Positions 1-8,126 are shown, counted from the stretch's first letter. The stretch: 64,000 nucleotides of DNA from Mesorhizobium qingshengii (GCF_027563465.1 NZ_JAPFQA010000005.1:186001-250000), one strand, 5' to 3'. Translations and numbers: made by a program. The notes: generated from the letters alone by a model not told the origin.

Positions 1-521
1 TGGAATATCTGGGGTCGGGCAAGGAAGTTCTTCAGCACCGCGCCGCGGCCGGCGCGCCACATTGGCTCTTCCACCCAATCGTATTCCCGGCGGATCGCGC
101 GCTCATAAGCGTCGAAGGCAGCCGGCGCGGCGCCCAGGATCGACAGGTCCATGTCGAGGAAAAGACTGGCGTCCCGTGTCGCCGTCGCGTCGTCGAAACG
201 TGGCGGCTGGTGCGTGGCGGTAGCGACGATCATCGCCTTGATGCGGTCGAGGCGTGCAGGACCGGCGCGGCCGGCCAGCTTCTTCTCGGCAAGCGCAGCA
301 CTTTGCGCCTCGTTGTCCTTCGCCTTGCTGTCATAGACGGCATCGTGGAACCAGATCGCCGCTTCGACGGCTTCGCAATCGCCGAGCAAACCTCGATACT
401 CGCCGGCCAGCGCCAGCATCGCCTCGATATGGGCAAGGTTGTGGTAGTGGCGGCCCTCGGCGCTGTAGAGCGCTGAAAGCGCGCTTTTCAGCGCGTTGTC
501 GATCAAGGGTTCGTTTTCCAT
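1..521 (-). CDS. HD-superfamily metal-dependent phosphohydrolase (3' part outside window)
   Basis: An open frame starts at the ATG at 521 and runs off the left edge; 173 codons are visible. The protein begins MENEPLIDNALKSAL and carries GRHYHNLAHIEAML, then WFHDAVYD and FLDMDLSILG. This spacing of His and Asp is typical of predicted metal-dependent HD phosphohydrolases (COG4339-like). The natural substrate of this family is not established. The gene is divergent from cysE, with about 126 bases between the starts. Only the C-terminus is missing, because the window ends. The family call is fairly secure; the function is not. Confidence 0.8.
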   Translation of the reverse strand, partial: MENEPLIDNALKSALSALYSAEGRHYHNLAHIEAMLALAGEYRGLLGDCEAVEAAIWFHDAVYDSKAKDNEAQSAALAEKKLAGRAGPARLDRIKAMIVATATHQPPRFDDATATRDASLFLDMDLSILGAAPAAFDAYERAIRREYDWVEEPMWRAGRGAVLKNFLARPQIF

Positions 522-647
522 GGCGGCTTGAATTCCCGCGAACCAAATCCATTTGACAATGCACTAAGGAAAATTGAGTTCAATCGTGCTACGTTCTGGC
601 TTATATGTGCGGCCGGATACTAGGCAAGCCGGCAGGACGAGACGTCG

Positions 648-1496
648 ATGAACAGCATCAGCATTTCCCGACACAGCGCGTTGCAGCCGGTCGATCCGAT
701 CTGGCGCTCTATCCGCGACGAAGCGATGGAAGCGGTCAACCGCGACCCGCTGCTCGCCGCCTTCCTCTATTCGACGATCCTCAACCAGGACAGCCTGGAG
801 GAGGCGGTCATTCACCGGATCGCGGAACGGCTTGCCCATCAGGATATCGGCTCCGATCTCATCCGCCAGACCTTCAAGACCATGCTGGCCGACGACAAGG
901 ACTGGCCGACGACCGTGCGTGTCGACATCCAGGCCTATTACGACCGTGATCCGGCCTGCGACCGTTTCATCATGCCGGTGCTCTATTTCAAGGGTTTCCA
1001 CGCCATCCAGACCCATCGGCTGGCGCATTGGCTGTGGAACCAGGGTCGCAAGGATTTCGCGCTCTACCTTCAAAGCCGTTCATCCTCGGTCTTCCAGACC
1101 GATATCAATCCGGCCGCCCGCATCGGCAAGGGCATCTTCATCGATCATGCCACCGGGCTTGTGGTCGGCGAGACGGCGGTGATCGAGGACGACGTGTCGA
1201 TCCTGCACGGCGTGACGCTGGGCGGCACCGGCAAGGCCGGTGGCGACCGTCACCCCAAGATCCGCTATGGCGTGCTGATCGGTGCCGGCGCCAAGATCCT
1301 CGGCAACATCGAAATCGGTCATTGCTCGAAGATCGCGGCCGGCTCGGTGGTGCTGTCGCCAGTACCGCACAACAAGACGGTTGCCGGCGTTCCGGCCCGG
1401 GTGGTCGGCGAAACCGGCTGCGATCAGCCGTCGCGTCAGATGGACCAGCTTCTGCCTTCGCAGACGATGGATCAGGTCGTCAGCTTCGACATCTGA
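648..1496 (+). CDS. cysE: serine O-acetyltransferase
   Basis: CysE makes O-acetylserine from L-serine and acetyl-CoA, the first step of cysteine synthesis in the cytoplasm. The 282-residue protein has the family's all-helical N-terminus followed by a left-handed beta-helix of hexapeptide repeats (about residues 150-250). DHATG (His167) and LHGVTLGGTG (His188) match the catalytic region. The chain ends in Phe-Asp-Ile; a C-terminal Ile is the residue that other CysE proteins insert into cysteine synthase CysK, so a cysteine synthase complex is likely. A purine-rich stretch (gacgag) precedes the ATG. A GC-rich inverted repeat lies just downstream (about 1504-1540) without a T-tract. Confidence 0.96.
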   Translation: MNSISISRHSALQPVDPIWRSIRDEAMEAVNRDPLLAAFLYSTILNQDSLEEAVIHRIAERLAHQDIGSDLIRQTFKTMLADDKDWPTTVRVDIQAYYDRDPACDRFIMPVLYFKGFHAIQTHRLAHWLWNQGRKDFALYLQSRSSSVFQTDINPAARIGKGIFIDHATGLVVGETAVIEDDVSILHGVTLGGTGKAGGDRHPKIRYGVLIGAGAKILGNIEIGHCSKIAAGSVVLSPVPHNKTVAGVPARVVGETGCDQPSRQMDQLLPSQTMDQVVSFDI

Positions 1497-1648
1497 TTTT
1501 CACGTACCCGCGGGCCGCGGCCGGATTCCGGCCGTGGGTATGAGTGGGCGGTTGTTCTCGTCTTATCAGGCCGCTTGCCTTTACATCGCCATTGTCGACG
1601 TGCCAGAAGCGCGTTCGAACGAGCAAGCCCGATGATCGGAGAAGACTG

Positions 1649-1852
1649 TTGAAGCCGGACGAAATCAGAAAGCTGGACGCCTATTTCAAGCGCGTCTTCC
1701 AGAACCCCAAGATCGAGGTCAAGGCACGGCCGCGCAAGGAAGATTCGGCCGAGGTCTATGTCGGTGACGAGTTCCTCGGCATCGTCTTCAAGGACGAGGA
1801 CGACGGCGACTACAATTTCTCGATGGCGATCCTCGACATCGACCTGGCTTGA
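1649..1852 (+). CDS. DUF3126 family protein
   Basis: This is a 67-residue protein starting LKPDEIRKLDAYFKRVF and ending FSMAILDIDLA, a conserved small cytoplasmic protein of Rhizobiales with no known function (DUF3126). I chose the TTG at 1649, not the in-frame ATG at 1544, because GGAGA lies 6 bases upstream of the TTG. The extra residues from 1544 are Arg/Ser-rich and unlike the family. It follows cysE on the same strand after about 150 bases. Confidence 0.82.
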   Translation: MKPDEIRKLDAYFKRVFQNPKIEVKARPRKEDSAEVYVGDEFLGIVFKDEDDGDYNFSMAILDIDLA

Positions 1853-1914
1853 GCCTGCAGGGCCAAGGCTGGCCACGCCGCACGGACGGCGGCCGGCCTT
1901 GCCACCCTGATCTT

Positions 1915-2646
1915 TCAATGTCCCGTTTTCAGCATGCGCGCGGCTTCGGCGGCGACCGACACGTCAAGCGCCTGCCAATCGCCCAGAAACTCCCTGGGGA
2001 AGCGATAGGTGAGGCTGAGCTCGTCGCCAACCCGGATATCACGCTCGCAAGGCGCCAGCGATTCGTCGGCACTCGGACCGCTCAGGCAGCGGGCCACGAA
2101 GGGGTCCTTGCCGGGACGCTTGCCGACAACCAGCACCTCGTTCAGATAGCCTGATTTTTCGTTGAAGCCGTACACCGTCGTGCCGCCAGGTCCCGCAATG
2201 CCGGGCTGCGTGATCAACGCGCTGTAGATCGGCGCGAAACGGCCGCTCATGTCACGCGACATCATCTGTTGCTCGAAGGACAGGAAGATGATGTTCCCGC
2301 TCGCCCCCGTGTGGTTGAAATCGTCGCGCGCGGCCTCGCTGTAGCCGTCCATCTGGGGGTAGCGCAGATAGAGGTCGAGACGCGAGGCGATGCCGTCGCG
2401 ACGGGCCTGGGCGAAACGGATGACGTTGGCCGGCACGGCGATGACATTGTTACCGATCACCACCTCGTGGATCGTTGCATCGTCGGTATATCCGGCCATC
2501 GCGATCGAACGGCCGAACCATTTGCCGCCTAGGCTGATCGCTATCGACAGCAGGGCCAACGCCGCGAACACGTAGAACACCCGCTTCATCAGCGTGGAAT
2601 CGACCACGGTGAGTTCGGGGCCGTCGGCAATCGCTGCCTGCTTCAT
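1915..2646 (-). CDS. membrane-anchored protein of unknown function
   Basis: This 243-residue protein has a short cytoplasmic N-terminus, one transmembrane segment (VFYVFAALALLSIAISLG) and a long outside domain with two cysteines (ARCLSG and APCERD) that could form a disulfide in the periplasm. I chose the ATG at 2646 over the one at 2697 because GAGGAA lies at good spacing before it. I recognise no family. It is divergent from the next small membrane protein gene; nothing nearby suggests a partner. Confidence 0.7.
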   Translation of the reverse strand: MKQAAIADGPELTVVDSTLMKRVFYVFAALALLSIAISLGGKWFGRSIAMAGYTDDATIHEVVIGNNVIAVPANVIRFAQARRDGIASRLDLYLRYPQMDGYSEAARDDFNHTGASGNIIFLSFEQQMMSRDMSGRFAPIYSALITQPGIAGPGGTTVYGFNEKSGYLNEVLVVGKRPGKDPFVARCLSGPSADESLAPCERDIRVGDELSLTYRFPREFLGDWQALDVSVAAEAARMLKTGH

Positions 2647-2768
2647 CTCAGTTCCTCGGCTGCCTCTGCTGTGCCCCTGGGTGTCCTTGGGCGGCACACA
2701 TCGCGCGGCATGGCTTTTGCAGCGCGCTACGCACGACTGTGCGATTTCATGGTAAATGGAAAGTAAAG

Positions 2769-3110
2769 ATGGGCCAGCTGGAACTCACTCTGTTCGCTTT
2801 TGTCGTCGGGCTCACGACCTGCGGGCTGGTCGGATCTGCGATGGAGCTGGTTTATGGGCGCAAGGTCGCCTTCACCGAGCCCTACGTGTCGCCGTCGCAT
2901 GTGCTGCGCTCGCTGGTCGCTGCTGCTTGTGCCGGGCCCTTCATGTTGGTCAACGACGCCCTCGATGCCCGGCGCGAGCGCCGCATTTCGACAGTGGCGC
3001 TGATGTCCTGCGGCTGCGCGGCGGTTGCCTGGGCGTTGGCGCTGGGCGTCGTCGTGCTTGCCATTGCCTCGTGGACGGCCGGTCTCCTAGGGTCCGGCAT
3101 TCCAGCCTGA
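2769..3110 (+). CDS. small membrane protein
   Basis: This 113-residue protein has two or three hydrophobic segments: one near the N-terminus (LTLFAFVVGLTTCGLVGSAM), a weaker one around AACAGPFMLVNDALDAR, and a C-terminal one (CAAVAWALALGVVVLAIAS). The ATG at 2769 follows a GGAAAG sequence; the ORF can be extended to 2739 but that start lacks a ribosome binding site. Only 18 bases separate it from the carbonic-anhydrase-like gene, so the two are probably co-transcribed. The function is unknown. Confidence 0.7.
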   Translation: MGQLELTLFAFVVGLTTCGLVGSAMELVYGRKVAFTEPYVSPSHVLRSLVAAACAGPFMLVNDALDARRERRISTVALMSCGCAAVAWALALGVVVLAIASWTAGLLGSGIPA

Positions 3111-3128
3111 GACGATTCGGAGACCGAA

Positions 3129-3656
3129 ATGCCGCTTTATGCGATTGATGGAAGAGAACCCGCTTTCGCGGATGCGGACTCGAACTGGATCGCGCCCGAT
3201 GCGACACTGATCGGCGATGTGCGCGTCGGCCGCAATGCTGGCTTCTGGTTCGGTGTCGTCATCCGCGGCGACAATGAGCCCATCGTCATCGGCGCCGACA
3301 CCAATGTGCAGGAACACACGGTCATGCACACCGATCCCGGCTTCCCGCTGACGATCGGGCAGGGCTGCACGATCGGCCACCGCGCCTTGCTGCATGGCTG
3401 CACGATCGGTGACAACAGCCTGATCGGCATGGGCGCCATCGTGCTGAACGGTGCGAGGATCGGCAAGAACTCGCTGGTCGGCGCCGGTGCTCTGGTCACC
3501 GAAGGCAAGGAGTTTCCGGACAATTCGCTGATCGTCGGCTCGCCGGCCAAGGTGATCAGGGTGCTGGACGATGCTGCCGTGGAAAGATTGCGCGGCTCGG
3601 CGGCGCACTACGTCGCCAACGGAAAGCGCTTCAAGGCGGGGTTGAAGAAGGTCTGA
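3129..3656 (+). CDS. gamma-carbonic anhydrase family protein
   Basis: This 175-residue left-handed beta-helix protein has hexapeptide repeats throughout (such as IGDVRVGRNAGFWFG, VVIRGDNEPIVIG and NVQEHTVMHTD). Metal-ligand histidines are present in the expected places (QEHTVMH, GHRALLHGC). The family (YrdA/PaaY/CaiE-like) forms trimers with metal at the subunit interface. Some members hydrate CO2, but many have no proven activity, so I call the family and not the reaction. It lies 18 bases after the small membrane protein gene. Confidence 0.88.
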   Translation: MPLYAIDGREPAFADADSNWIAPDATLIGDVRVGRNAGFWFGVVIRGDNEPIVIGADTNVQEHTVMHTDPGFPLTIGQGCTIGHRALLHGCTIGDNSLIGMGAIVLNGARIGKNSLVGAGALVTEGKEFPDNSLIVGSPAKVIRVLDDAAVERLRGSAAHYVANGKRFKAGLKKV

Positions 3657-3737
3657 GCTTCGCCCTGGTTCATTCGTCGCATCAGGGTCGGGTGTCGTCC
3701 TCGCGCAACGCAACAATGACGCACCGCCAGAATTGGC

Positions 3738-3770
3738 GGAGCCGGCCCGGGGACGGGGCCGGCTCCTTTG
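3738..3770. terminator. GC-rich stem-loop between convergent genes
   Basis: A perfect 10-bp stem (GGAGCCGGCC at 3738-3747 pairing with 3757-3766) with a 9-base loop is followed by TTTG. It sits between the carbonic-anhydrase-like gene and the convergent peptidase gene. The T-tract is short, so termination is plausible but not certain. The rest of 3657-3917 shows no gene. Confidence 0.45.
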
Positions 3771-3917
3771 ACCCGGTCGTTGGGGACGGGGAGGGTGGGG
3801 ACTCGACCGGGTTTCTCCTTGAGCCCGCTGCATTCACGCGACGGGACTGACCTCTGTTCTTTGCATGTCGTTATCCCAAAACCGCCTCGCGCTTTTGGGT
3901 GACATGCGTCGGCGTCC

Positions 3918-4526
3918 TTAGCGGACGCTGGCGACCGCGTCGGAGCGGCCGTCGTTGATCGTCACCCAAACGCCCGAATTCTGGTCTGACTGGCGCTTGA
4001 GGTAGGTGTAGTCGGTGTCCGTCCAGGACAGCACCTTGGTGTCCAGATTGTCGAGGATGAATTCTCCCAGGCTGGTGCGCACGGTCAGCACCGCGTGGCC
4101 GTCGCCATTCGGCTGGCGCGCAACCGTCATCAGCAAATTGCCGGCCGGCACGCCCGCATCCATCAGTTCGCGACGCTTTTCCAGCGCGTAGTCCTCGCAA
4201 TCGCCATAGCCATTGTCGGGATAGGCCCAGTATTCCTCGACACCGTAGTTCTCCATGTCGGTGCGCGGCTTGATTCGTGTGTTGACCGAATTGTTGATGT
4301 TGACGATCGCCGCCCATAATTTGCGGGTCAGTTCGACCGGCGCCCCACCGGGGGTCCTTTCACTGCATTCGCCAGGCATGCGCTGGCAGAATTCATAGTG
4401 GCCAACAGGTTGTGTGGTGCGTCCGCCGGTGTGCATGAATGCGGGTCCCGCCGCATATGCCGATCCCCAAGCGGAAAGCTGCATCGCCATTGCCACCAGC
4501 AACAGCCTGCCCCTCGTTCTTGTCAT
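3918..4526 (-). CDS. transglutaminase-like cysteine peptidase (LapG-like, family C93)
   Basis: This 202-residue protein has a signal peptide (MTRTRGRLLLVAMAMQLSAW, cleavage probably after AYA) and a periplasmic domain of the bacterial transglutaminase-like cysteine peptidase family. The triad is visible: Cys in YGDCEDYALEKR, His in GDGHAVLTV and Asp in FILDNLD. The best-known member, LapG, cuts surface adhesins under c-di-GMP control, but many rhizobial paralogues have no known target. I used the ATG at 4526, preceded by GGGGAG, not the longer form from 4583. A PilZ gene lies upstream on the same strand about 270 bases away. No LapD or LapA gene is in the window. Confidence 0.85.
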   Translation of the reverse strand: MTRTRGRLLLVAMAMQLSAWGSAYAAGPAFMHTGGRTTQPVGHYEFCQRMPGECSERTPGGAPVELTRKLWAAIVNINNSVNTRIKPRTDMENYGVEEYWAYPDNGYGDCEDYALEKRRELMDAGVPAGNLLMTVARQPNGDGHAVLTVRTSLGEFILDNLDTKVLSWTDTDYTYLKRQSDQNSGVWVTINDGRSDAVASVR

Positions 4527-4737
4527 TGTCGTAGTCTCCCCGTTCGAGGGAGACATTGCCACAAGTGGATTTATTTGCCGCAAAAGCGCGAAGTAGATTT
4601 TAAGTAAAACGCCTGTAGAATAAACATAAAATTTGATTCATTTGAGTATTGAATTGTTTGGAATTTCCGGAAGGGTCGATCCTTCCGAGCCTCGATGTCG
4701 GACCTTGCCGGAGCATCTCGATCGCCGATGCCGTGAA

Positions 4738-4768
4738 CGAAAAAAACCGGCAGCAAGCGGCCGGTTTC
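4738..4768 (-). terminator. rho-independent terminator of the PilZ gene
   Basis: Read on the minus strand, AACCGGC pairs with GCCGGTT (4760-4766 with 4745-4751) around an 8-base loop and is followed by a run of T (the A-run at 4740-4746). It lies about 30 bases past the stop of the PilZ gene. It therefore separates that gene from the peptidase gene further along. Confidence 0.8.
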
Positions 4769-4793
4769 GTTCGCGTGCTTCTGTCGGGTCTTG

Positions 4794-5411
4794 TCAGGCG
4801 CGCGGCGTATTGAATTCGGAATCGAGCGTTTCCGGGCGCTGGATGACGGCGAATTCGATGGCGACACCATCCTCGAAATGGCGAACGATCTGCCCGCGCA
4901 TGGTGCCAAGCATGACCTGAACGCCGATCGCCGGCTTGACGTCGATTTCGATCGCCGCGCCGGAAAGCGACAGGTCGATGATCCGGCATTGATACTGGCG
5001 GCCATCGGTGAGTTGCAGCACGCTGGTTGGGTTGCGTGGCGCGACGCGCTCGTGCCTACGGTCTTCGGGCAGGTCGAGCTCGTGCTTGTTGGCAAGCCAG
5101 GTCAATTGCGCCGCGAGCTTGTCCTTCTTGCGGTCCGACGCGATGACGGTCATCGCGAAACCGTCCTGCAAGGTGCGCGTAACGATACCTTCGATGCGGC
5201 CGATATGGTCGATGTAGGCGATGACCTTTTCGCCGGGCATGCCGACGCGGTCGGTGCGAAGCGCTACGTTGCCGGGTGACATGTCGACCACCTGGCAGGG
5301 GTGTTCGGTGCGGTCTTCCAGCATGAAGCGCCCGTATATCTTGACCCGGACGCGCTGAAAGTTACGCCTTTCAGCTTGGGACGGCGCGTAGTCGACCGCC
5401 GCTGACCTCAT
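4794..5411 (-). CDS. tandem PilZ-domain protein
   Basis: This 205-residue cytoplasmic protein contains two PilZ-like domains. The first begins ERRNFQRVRVKIYGRF and has DMSPGN where the canonical motif is DxSxxG, so its last Gly is replaced by Asn. The second has the full c-di-GMP signature: RRHERV (RxxxR) followed about 30 residues later by DLSLSG. The second domain is therefore the likelier c-di-GMP binder, and the first may be degenerate. The ATG at 5411 follows an AGGCAG sequence. The gene is downstream of a PAS_5 gene on the same strand. Confidence 0.87.
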   Translation of the reverse strand: MRSAAVDYAPSQAERRNFQRVRVKIYGRFMLEDRTEHPCQVVDMSPGNVALRTDRVGMPGEKVIAYIDHIGRIEGIVTRTLQDGFAMTVIASDRKKDKLAAQLTWLANKHELDLPEDRRHERVAPRNPTSVLQLTDGRQYQCRIIDLSLSGAAIEIDVKPAIGVQVMLGTMRGQIVRHFEDGVAIEFAVIQRPETLDSEFNTPRA

Positions 5412-5529
5412 AACTGCCTACACCCCGTTTGGCATCCCACGCGTCGATGCGAGGAACTTCATCGCAGAAGTACAACAAAACGGGTTAACAAAGGGGAAAA
5501 GCGGGCGCTCCACGCCGCCAGATTGCGGA

Positions 5530-6162
5530 CTATTCCTCGCGCCCGCCGTCGAAGACGACGAGATGACGGATACGACGAACCCGGCCGAGCGCCGAAATCG
5601 TCTCGGGTGCCTCGAGTTCGTCGGGAACGAGCGAAGGAACATTGATCGCCGGACGGTTGTTCAGCAACTCCTTCTCCGGATCGACGACGCGGATGGAATC
5701 GATCAATGCGTCGGTGATCGGGTCGGCGCCCAGCCAGAAGGGCTTTTCCACGGCACTGATCACGCCGAGGCAGCGCGGACTTTCGACACCGCCGTCAAGC
5801 GGCAAGGCAAGCAGTTCGAACCTGTTGGAGCGGCCACTACGGCTGAAACCCTCAAAGGCAATGAGGACAACGGATTTCTGGTCGAAAACGCCGTGGATAA
5901 GCTGCGAGACGAGCCGCTGGTCCTTCTCGCGCCACAGCGATGGAAAGGAAAAGCCCTTCAGCTCGCGGCCATAATAAGCGCAAAGCCTGGTACCAGCCAA
6001 CCGGAATACGGCTTGCCCGCGAGTGTCCCTTTCCAGGATGAACGTATCGGCCAAAAGCGACTTGATGTCGGCCGGCTCGACCTCCGAACGCTTCGGAGCG
6101 GGGCGTCCGTCACGCAGGCGATTCCAATATTGGAACAGCGTGATCGATCCGTTCTGGTTCAT
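5530..6162 (-). CDS. PAS_5 domain protein
   Basis: This 210-residue cytoplasmic protein matches the alphaproteobacterial PAS_5 family. It opens LFQYWNRLRDGRPAPKRSEVEP and continues with the PAS-like core (FRLAGTRLCAYYGRELKG), without any output domain. Family members usually sit near PilZ genes; no ligand is established. The start at 6162 (MNQNGSITL) is preceded by GGAG; the start at 6201 has no ribosome binding site. The 118-base gap to the PilZ gene on the same strand would allow co-transcription. Confidence 0.82.
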   Translation of the reverse strand: MNQNGSITLFQYWNRLRDGRPAPKRSEVEPADIKSLLADTFILERDTRGQAVFRLAGTRLCAYYGRELKGFSFPSLWREKDQRLVSQLIHGVFDQKSVVLIAFEGFSRSGRSNRFELLALPLDGGVESPRCLGVISAVEKPFWLGADPITDALIDSIRVVDPEKELLNNRPAINVPSLVPDELEAPETISALGRVRRIRHLVVFDGGREE

Positions 6163-6344
6163 GCTATGCTGCTCCGCGCAATCTGTCGTCTGATGTCCCA
6201 TCGGTGAACAGAAGGGCGCCCTCCGATGACTTACATGCGTTGCGGAGCAGGAAGCGTGCCAGCGTCGTTAACACTTGTTCACGGGTCGGGGCCGTTAAGG
6301 TTAACAAGTGGTTTACGTTGCGCCGAGGCGGGCCCCATGGCACA

Positions 6345-6460
6345 TAAAAACCACTCCAGAAGCGGTCGTTTCGCAACGATCGGCAGCACTTCAGTCAAGA
6401 GTTTTAGGGGAGCAGGGGGCTCGACCAACCGTTCAAGGGAAACCTTGAACGGTTTTTTTT
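6345..6460 (+). ncRNA. candidate small RNA or attenuated leader upstream of rhomboid gene
   Basis: A perfect 10-bp hairpin with a GAAA tetraloop and eight T residues ends this interval, yet no gene precedes it on the plus strand. A second small hairpin (TCGTT-TCGC-AACGA, near 6368-6381) lies in the body. A weak promoter-like pair (TTGCGC, 17-base spacer, CACATA) would start transcription around 6350, giving about 110 nt. Alternatively the hairpin attenuates the rhomboid transcript. The 5' end is a guess. Confidence 0.45.
6429..6460 (+). terminator. strong rho-independent terminator without upstream gene
   Basis: CCGTTCAAGG (6429-6438), loop GAAA, CCTTGAACGG (6443-6452), then eight T (6453-6460). 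It is oriented on the plus strand, about 95 bases before the rhomboid start. Confidence 0.9.
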
Positions 6461-6553
6461 GATTCGCGCCGGGGCGATTCGCCGTTTGTGAGTCGGCGGG
6501 CGGTGGTCTAGATGCTCAGCTGATTCAAAACCCTGGACTGAGTGCTAGCACCC

Positions 6554-7300
6554 ATGAACGAGCCCGTAAGCCCACCGGAAATGGAACAGCCGGAGCCGCG
6601 TCGAGAGCCGGTGTTCAACCTGCCGCCGGTCGTGCTGGCGATAATCGGAATCTGCGTCGTGGTCTATCTGCTGCAGCAGTATGTGCTGACCGAAACGCAA
6701 CAGCTGGCCCTGCTGTACGATGGGGCATTCATCCCCGTTCTCTACACCGGGCAATATGGCTTCGACTGGTTCCTGTTCTCTCGCCCCTTCACCTATGCCT
6801 TCATGCATGGCGGTTTTGCCCATATCGCCATCAACATGGTGTGGCTCGCAGCCTTTGGCTCGCCGTTGGCCAACCGTCTCGGCGCGCTCTGGTTCGCGCT
6901 GTTTTTCGCCCTGACCGGGTTGGCTTCGGTTGCGCTTTTCTGGGCCATGCATCCGTACGGAGAGGCGCCTCTGGTTGGTGCATCGGGCGCTATTTCTGGC
7001 ATGATGGGCGCTGCCGCGCGTTTCGGCTTCCGCACCGACCGCTCGGCCGGCAAGGCTGCCTTCGCTGGCCCTGTGCTGCCGATCGCAACGGTACTGCGCT
7101 CGCGCGGCGTGGTGATCTTTCTCGCCATGTGGATGATCATCAACCTCGCCACAGGCCTTCTCGGCTTTGCCTCGGGAACAGACGGGCAGATCGCCTGGGA
7201 GGCCCATATTGGCGGCTTCGTCGCCGGCTTCTTCGGCCTGCGCTGGTTCGACAGGCGATGGCAGGCGCCTGAGTGGGAGACCACCGACCGCCGCACTTGA
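6554..7300 (+). CDS. rhomboid-family intramembrane serine protease
   Basis: This 248-residue polytopic membrane protein has about six or seven hydrophobic segments. Rhomboid hallmarks are present: HGGFAHIAINMVWL in the second helix, the catalytic Ser in GASGAISGMMG, and the catalytic His in WEAHIGGFVAGF. Rhomboids cut transmembrane segments of other proteins inside the bilayer; the substrate here is unknown. I start at the ATG at 6554 (MNEPVSPPE), not the GTG at 6542; neither has a strong ribosome binding site. The CBS gene follows on the same strand after 87 bases. Confidence 0.9.
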   Translation: MNEPVSPPEMEQPEPRREPVFNLPPVVLAIIGICVVVYLLQQYVLTETQQLALLYDGAFIPVLYTGQYGFDWFLFSRPFTYAFMHGGFAHIAINMVWLAAFGSPLANRLGALWFALFFALTGLASVALFWAMHPYGEAPLVGASGAISGMMGAAARFGFRTDRSAGKAAFAGPVLPIATVLRSRGVVIFLAMWMIINLATGLLGFASGTDGQIAWEAHIGGFVAGFFGLRWFDRRWQAPEWETTDRRT

Positions 7301-7387
7301 AATGCAACCGATCACGGCGCACGATGTTCGCTCTTATGTGAAAGCCGGTCAGGGCAGGAACCGGCAGGCAAAGCAGAGGAGGACGCC

Positions 7388-7819
7388 ATGACGGTTAAGG
7401 CAATTCTCGAAAGAAAAGGCCATGACGTGTTGACGCTCGGGCCGAACGAAAAACTGAGCGAAGCGATCCGTATCCTGGCCGAACACAAGATCGGCGCGCT
7501 GGTCATCACCAATGGCGATCGCAAGATCGTCGGCATTCTGTCGGAACGCGACATCGTGCGGGTCGTCGCCAAGGAAGGCGCGGCGGCGCTCGATATCGCC
7601 GTGCGTTCGGCGATGACGCCGAAAGTGAAGATCTGCAACGAGAACCATACGGTCAACGAGGTCATGGAAATCATGACCAGGCACCGTTTCCGCCATCTGC
7701 CGGTGGAAAAGGACGGCATGCTCGATGGCATCATCTCCATCGGCGACGTGGTCAAGCGCCGCATCGAGGACGTCGAGCGCGAGGCCGACGAGATCAGGGC
7801 CTACATCGCCACCGCTTGA
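7388..7819 (+). CDS. CBS-pair domain protein
   Basis: This 143-residue protein is essentially a pair of CBS domains (about residues 8-65 and 75-130; GILSERDIVR and GIISIGDVVKRR mark the ends). CBS pairs bind adenosine-containing ligands such as AMP, ATP or NAD and act as energy sensors, usually controlling a partner. No partner domain is fused here. AGGAGG lies just before the ATG. A short inverted repeat follows. Confidence 0.88.
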   Translation: MTVKAILERKGHDVLTLGPNEKLSEAIRILAEHKIGALVITNGDRKIVGILSERDIVRVVAKEGAAALDIAVRSAMTPKVKICNENHTVNEVMEIMTRHRFRHLPVEKDGMLDGIISIGDVVKRRIEDVEREADEIRAYIATA

Positions 7820-7834
7820 GCGGCGAAAAAGGAA

Positions 7835-7860
7835 CCGCCGGCCGGAGCGCCGACCGGCGG
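7835..7860. terminator. stem-loop between convergent CBS and yjhX-like genes
   Basis: CCGCCGG (7835-7841) pairs with CCGGCGG (7854-7860). On the minus strand it is followed by a T-run (AAAAA at 7826-7830 on the plus strand), so it would best serve the minus-strand YjhX-type gene. Confidence 0.45.
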
Positions 7861-7868
7861 AGCATGGG

Positions 7869-8126
7869 CTACCGGTTGTCGAGTTCGGAGCGGACGAGTT
7901 CGAGGCCGCGCCGGGTGATGCGGTAAGGTCCGCCACCTGACGACGAAACCGCCTTCTTGCGTTTCAGCTTTCGAAGCAGGTCGAGATCGACTCCCGGATA
8001 GTGCCAGCCGTCTCGGGTCAGGCACTTGACGGAGGCGATCCGCTTTTTCTCGTTCTTTTCGATTTCAATGCGTCCGCCCTGCCCAAGCAGGTGCAGGATG
8101 CGCTGTTCTATTCGCGAAATATCCAT
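7869..8126 (-). CDS. YjhX-family toxin-like protein (UPF0386)
   Basis: This 85-residue protein matches the YjhX family along its whole length: an N-terminal MDISRIEQRILHLLGQGGRI helix region and C-terminal GGPYRITRRGLELVRSELDN. In E. coli YjhX is described as the toxin of a YjhX-YjhQ pair whose antitoxin is a GNAT protein. Here no GNAT gene is adjacent (the nearest, at 9912, lies beyond gatB on the other strand), so its role as a toxin is doubtful. The start at 8126 gives the family's usual length; the form from 8180 overlaps the terminator of a putative small RNA. Confidence 0.85.
   Translation of the reverse strand: MDISRIEQRILHLLGQGGRIEIEKNEKKRIASVKCLTRDGWHYPGVDLDLLRKLKRKKAVSSSGGGPYRITRRGLELVRSELDNR

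Larger units (their letters stand above)
6163..6553. other. 391-base intergenic region between divergent genes
   Basis: No convincing protein gene lies here. It holds an inverted repeat CACTTGTT (6272-6279) / AACAAGTG (6303-6310), an AT-containing stretch near 6340-6350, and a very strong plus-strand terminator at 6429-6460. The terminator has no recognised gene upstream of it, which is why a small RNA is proposed separately. A 78-codon frame from 6226 runs through the terminator and is not credible. Confidence 0.7.

Noticed and set aside
1504..1540. GC-rich inverted repeat after cysE as a terminator
   Set aside because: There is no T-tract and the arms pair in several alternative ways, so I do not list it as a feature.
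6226..6462. 78-codon frame before the rhomboid gene
   Set aside because: It ends inside the T-run of a strong terminator and has no ribosome binding site or protein-like composition.
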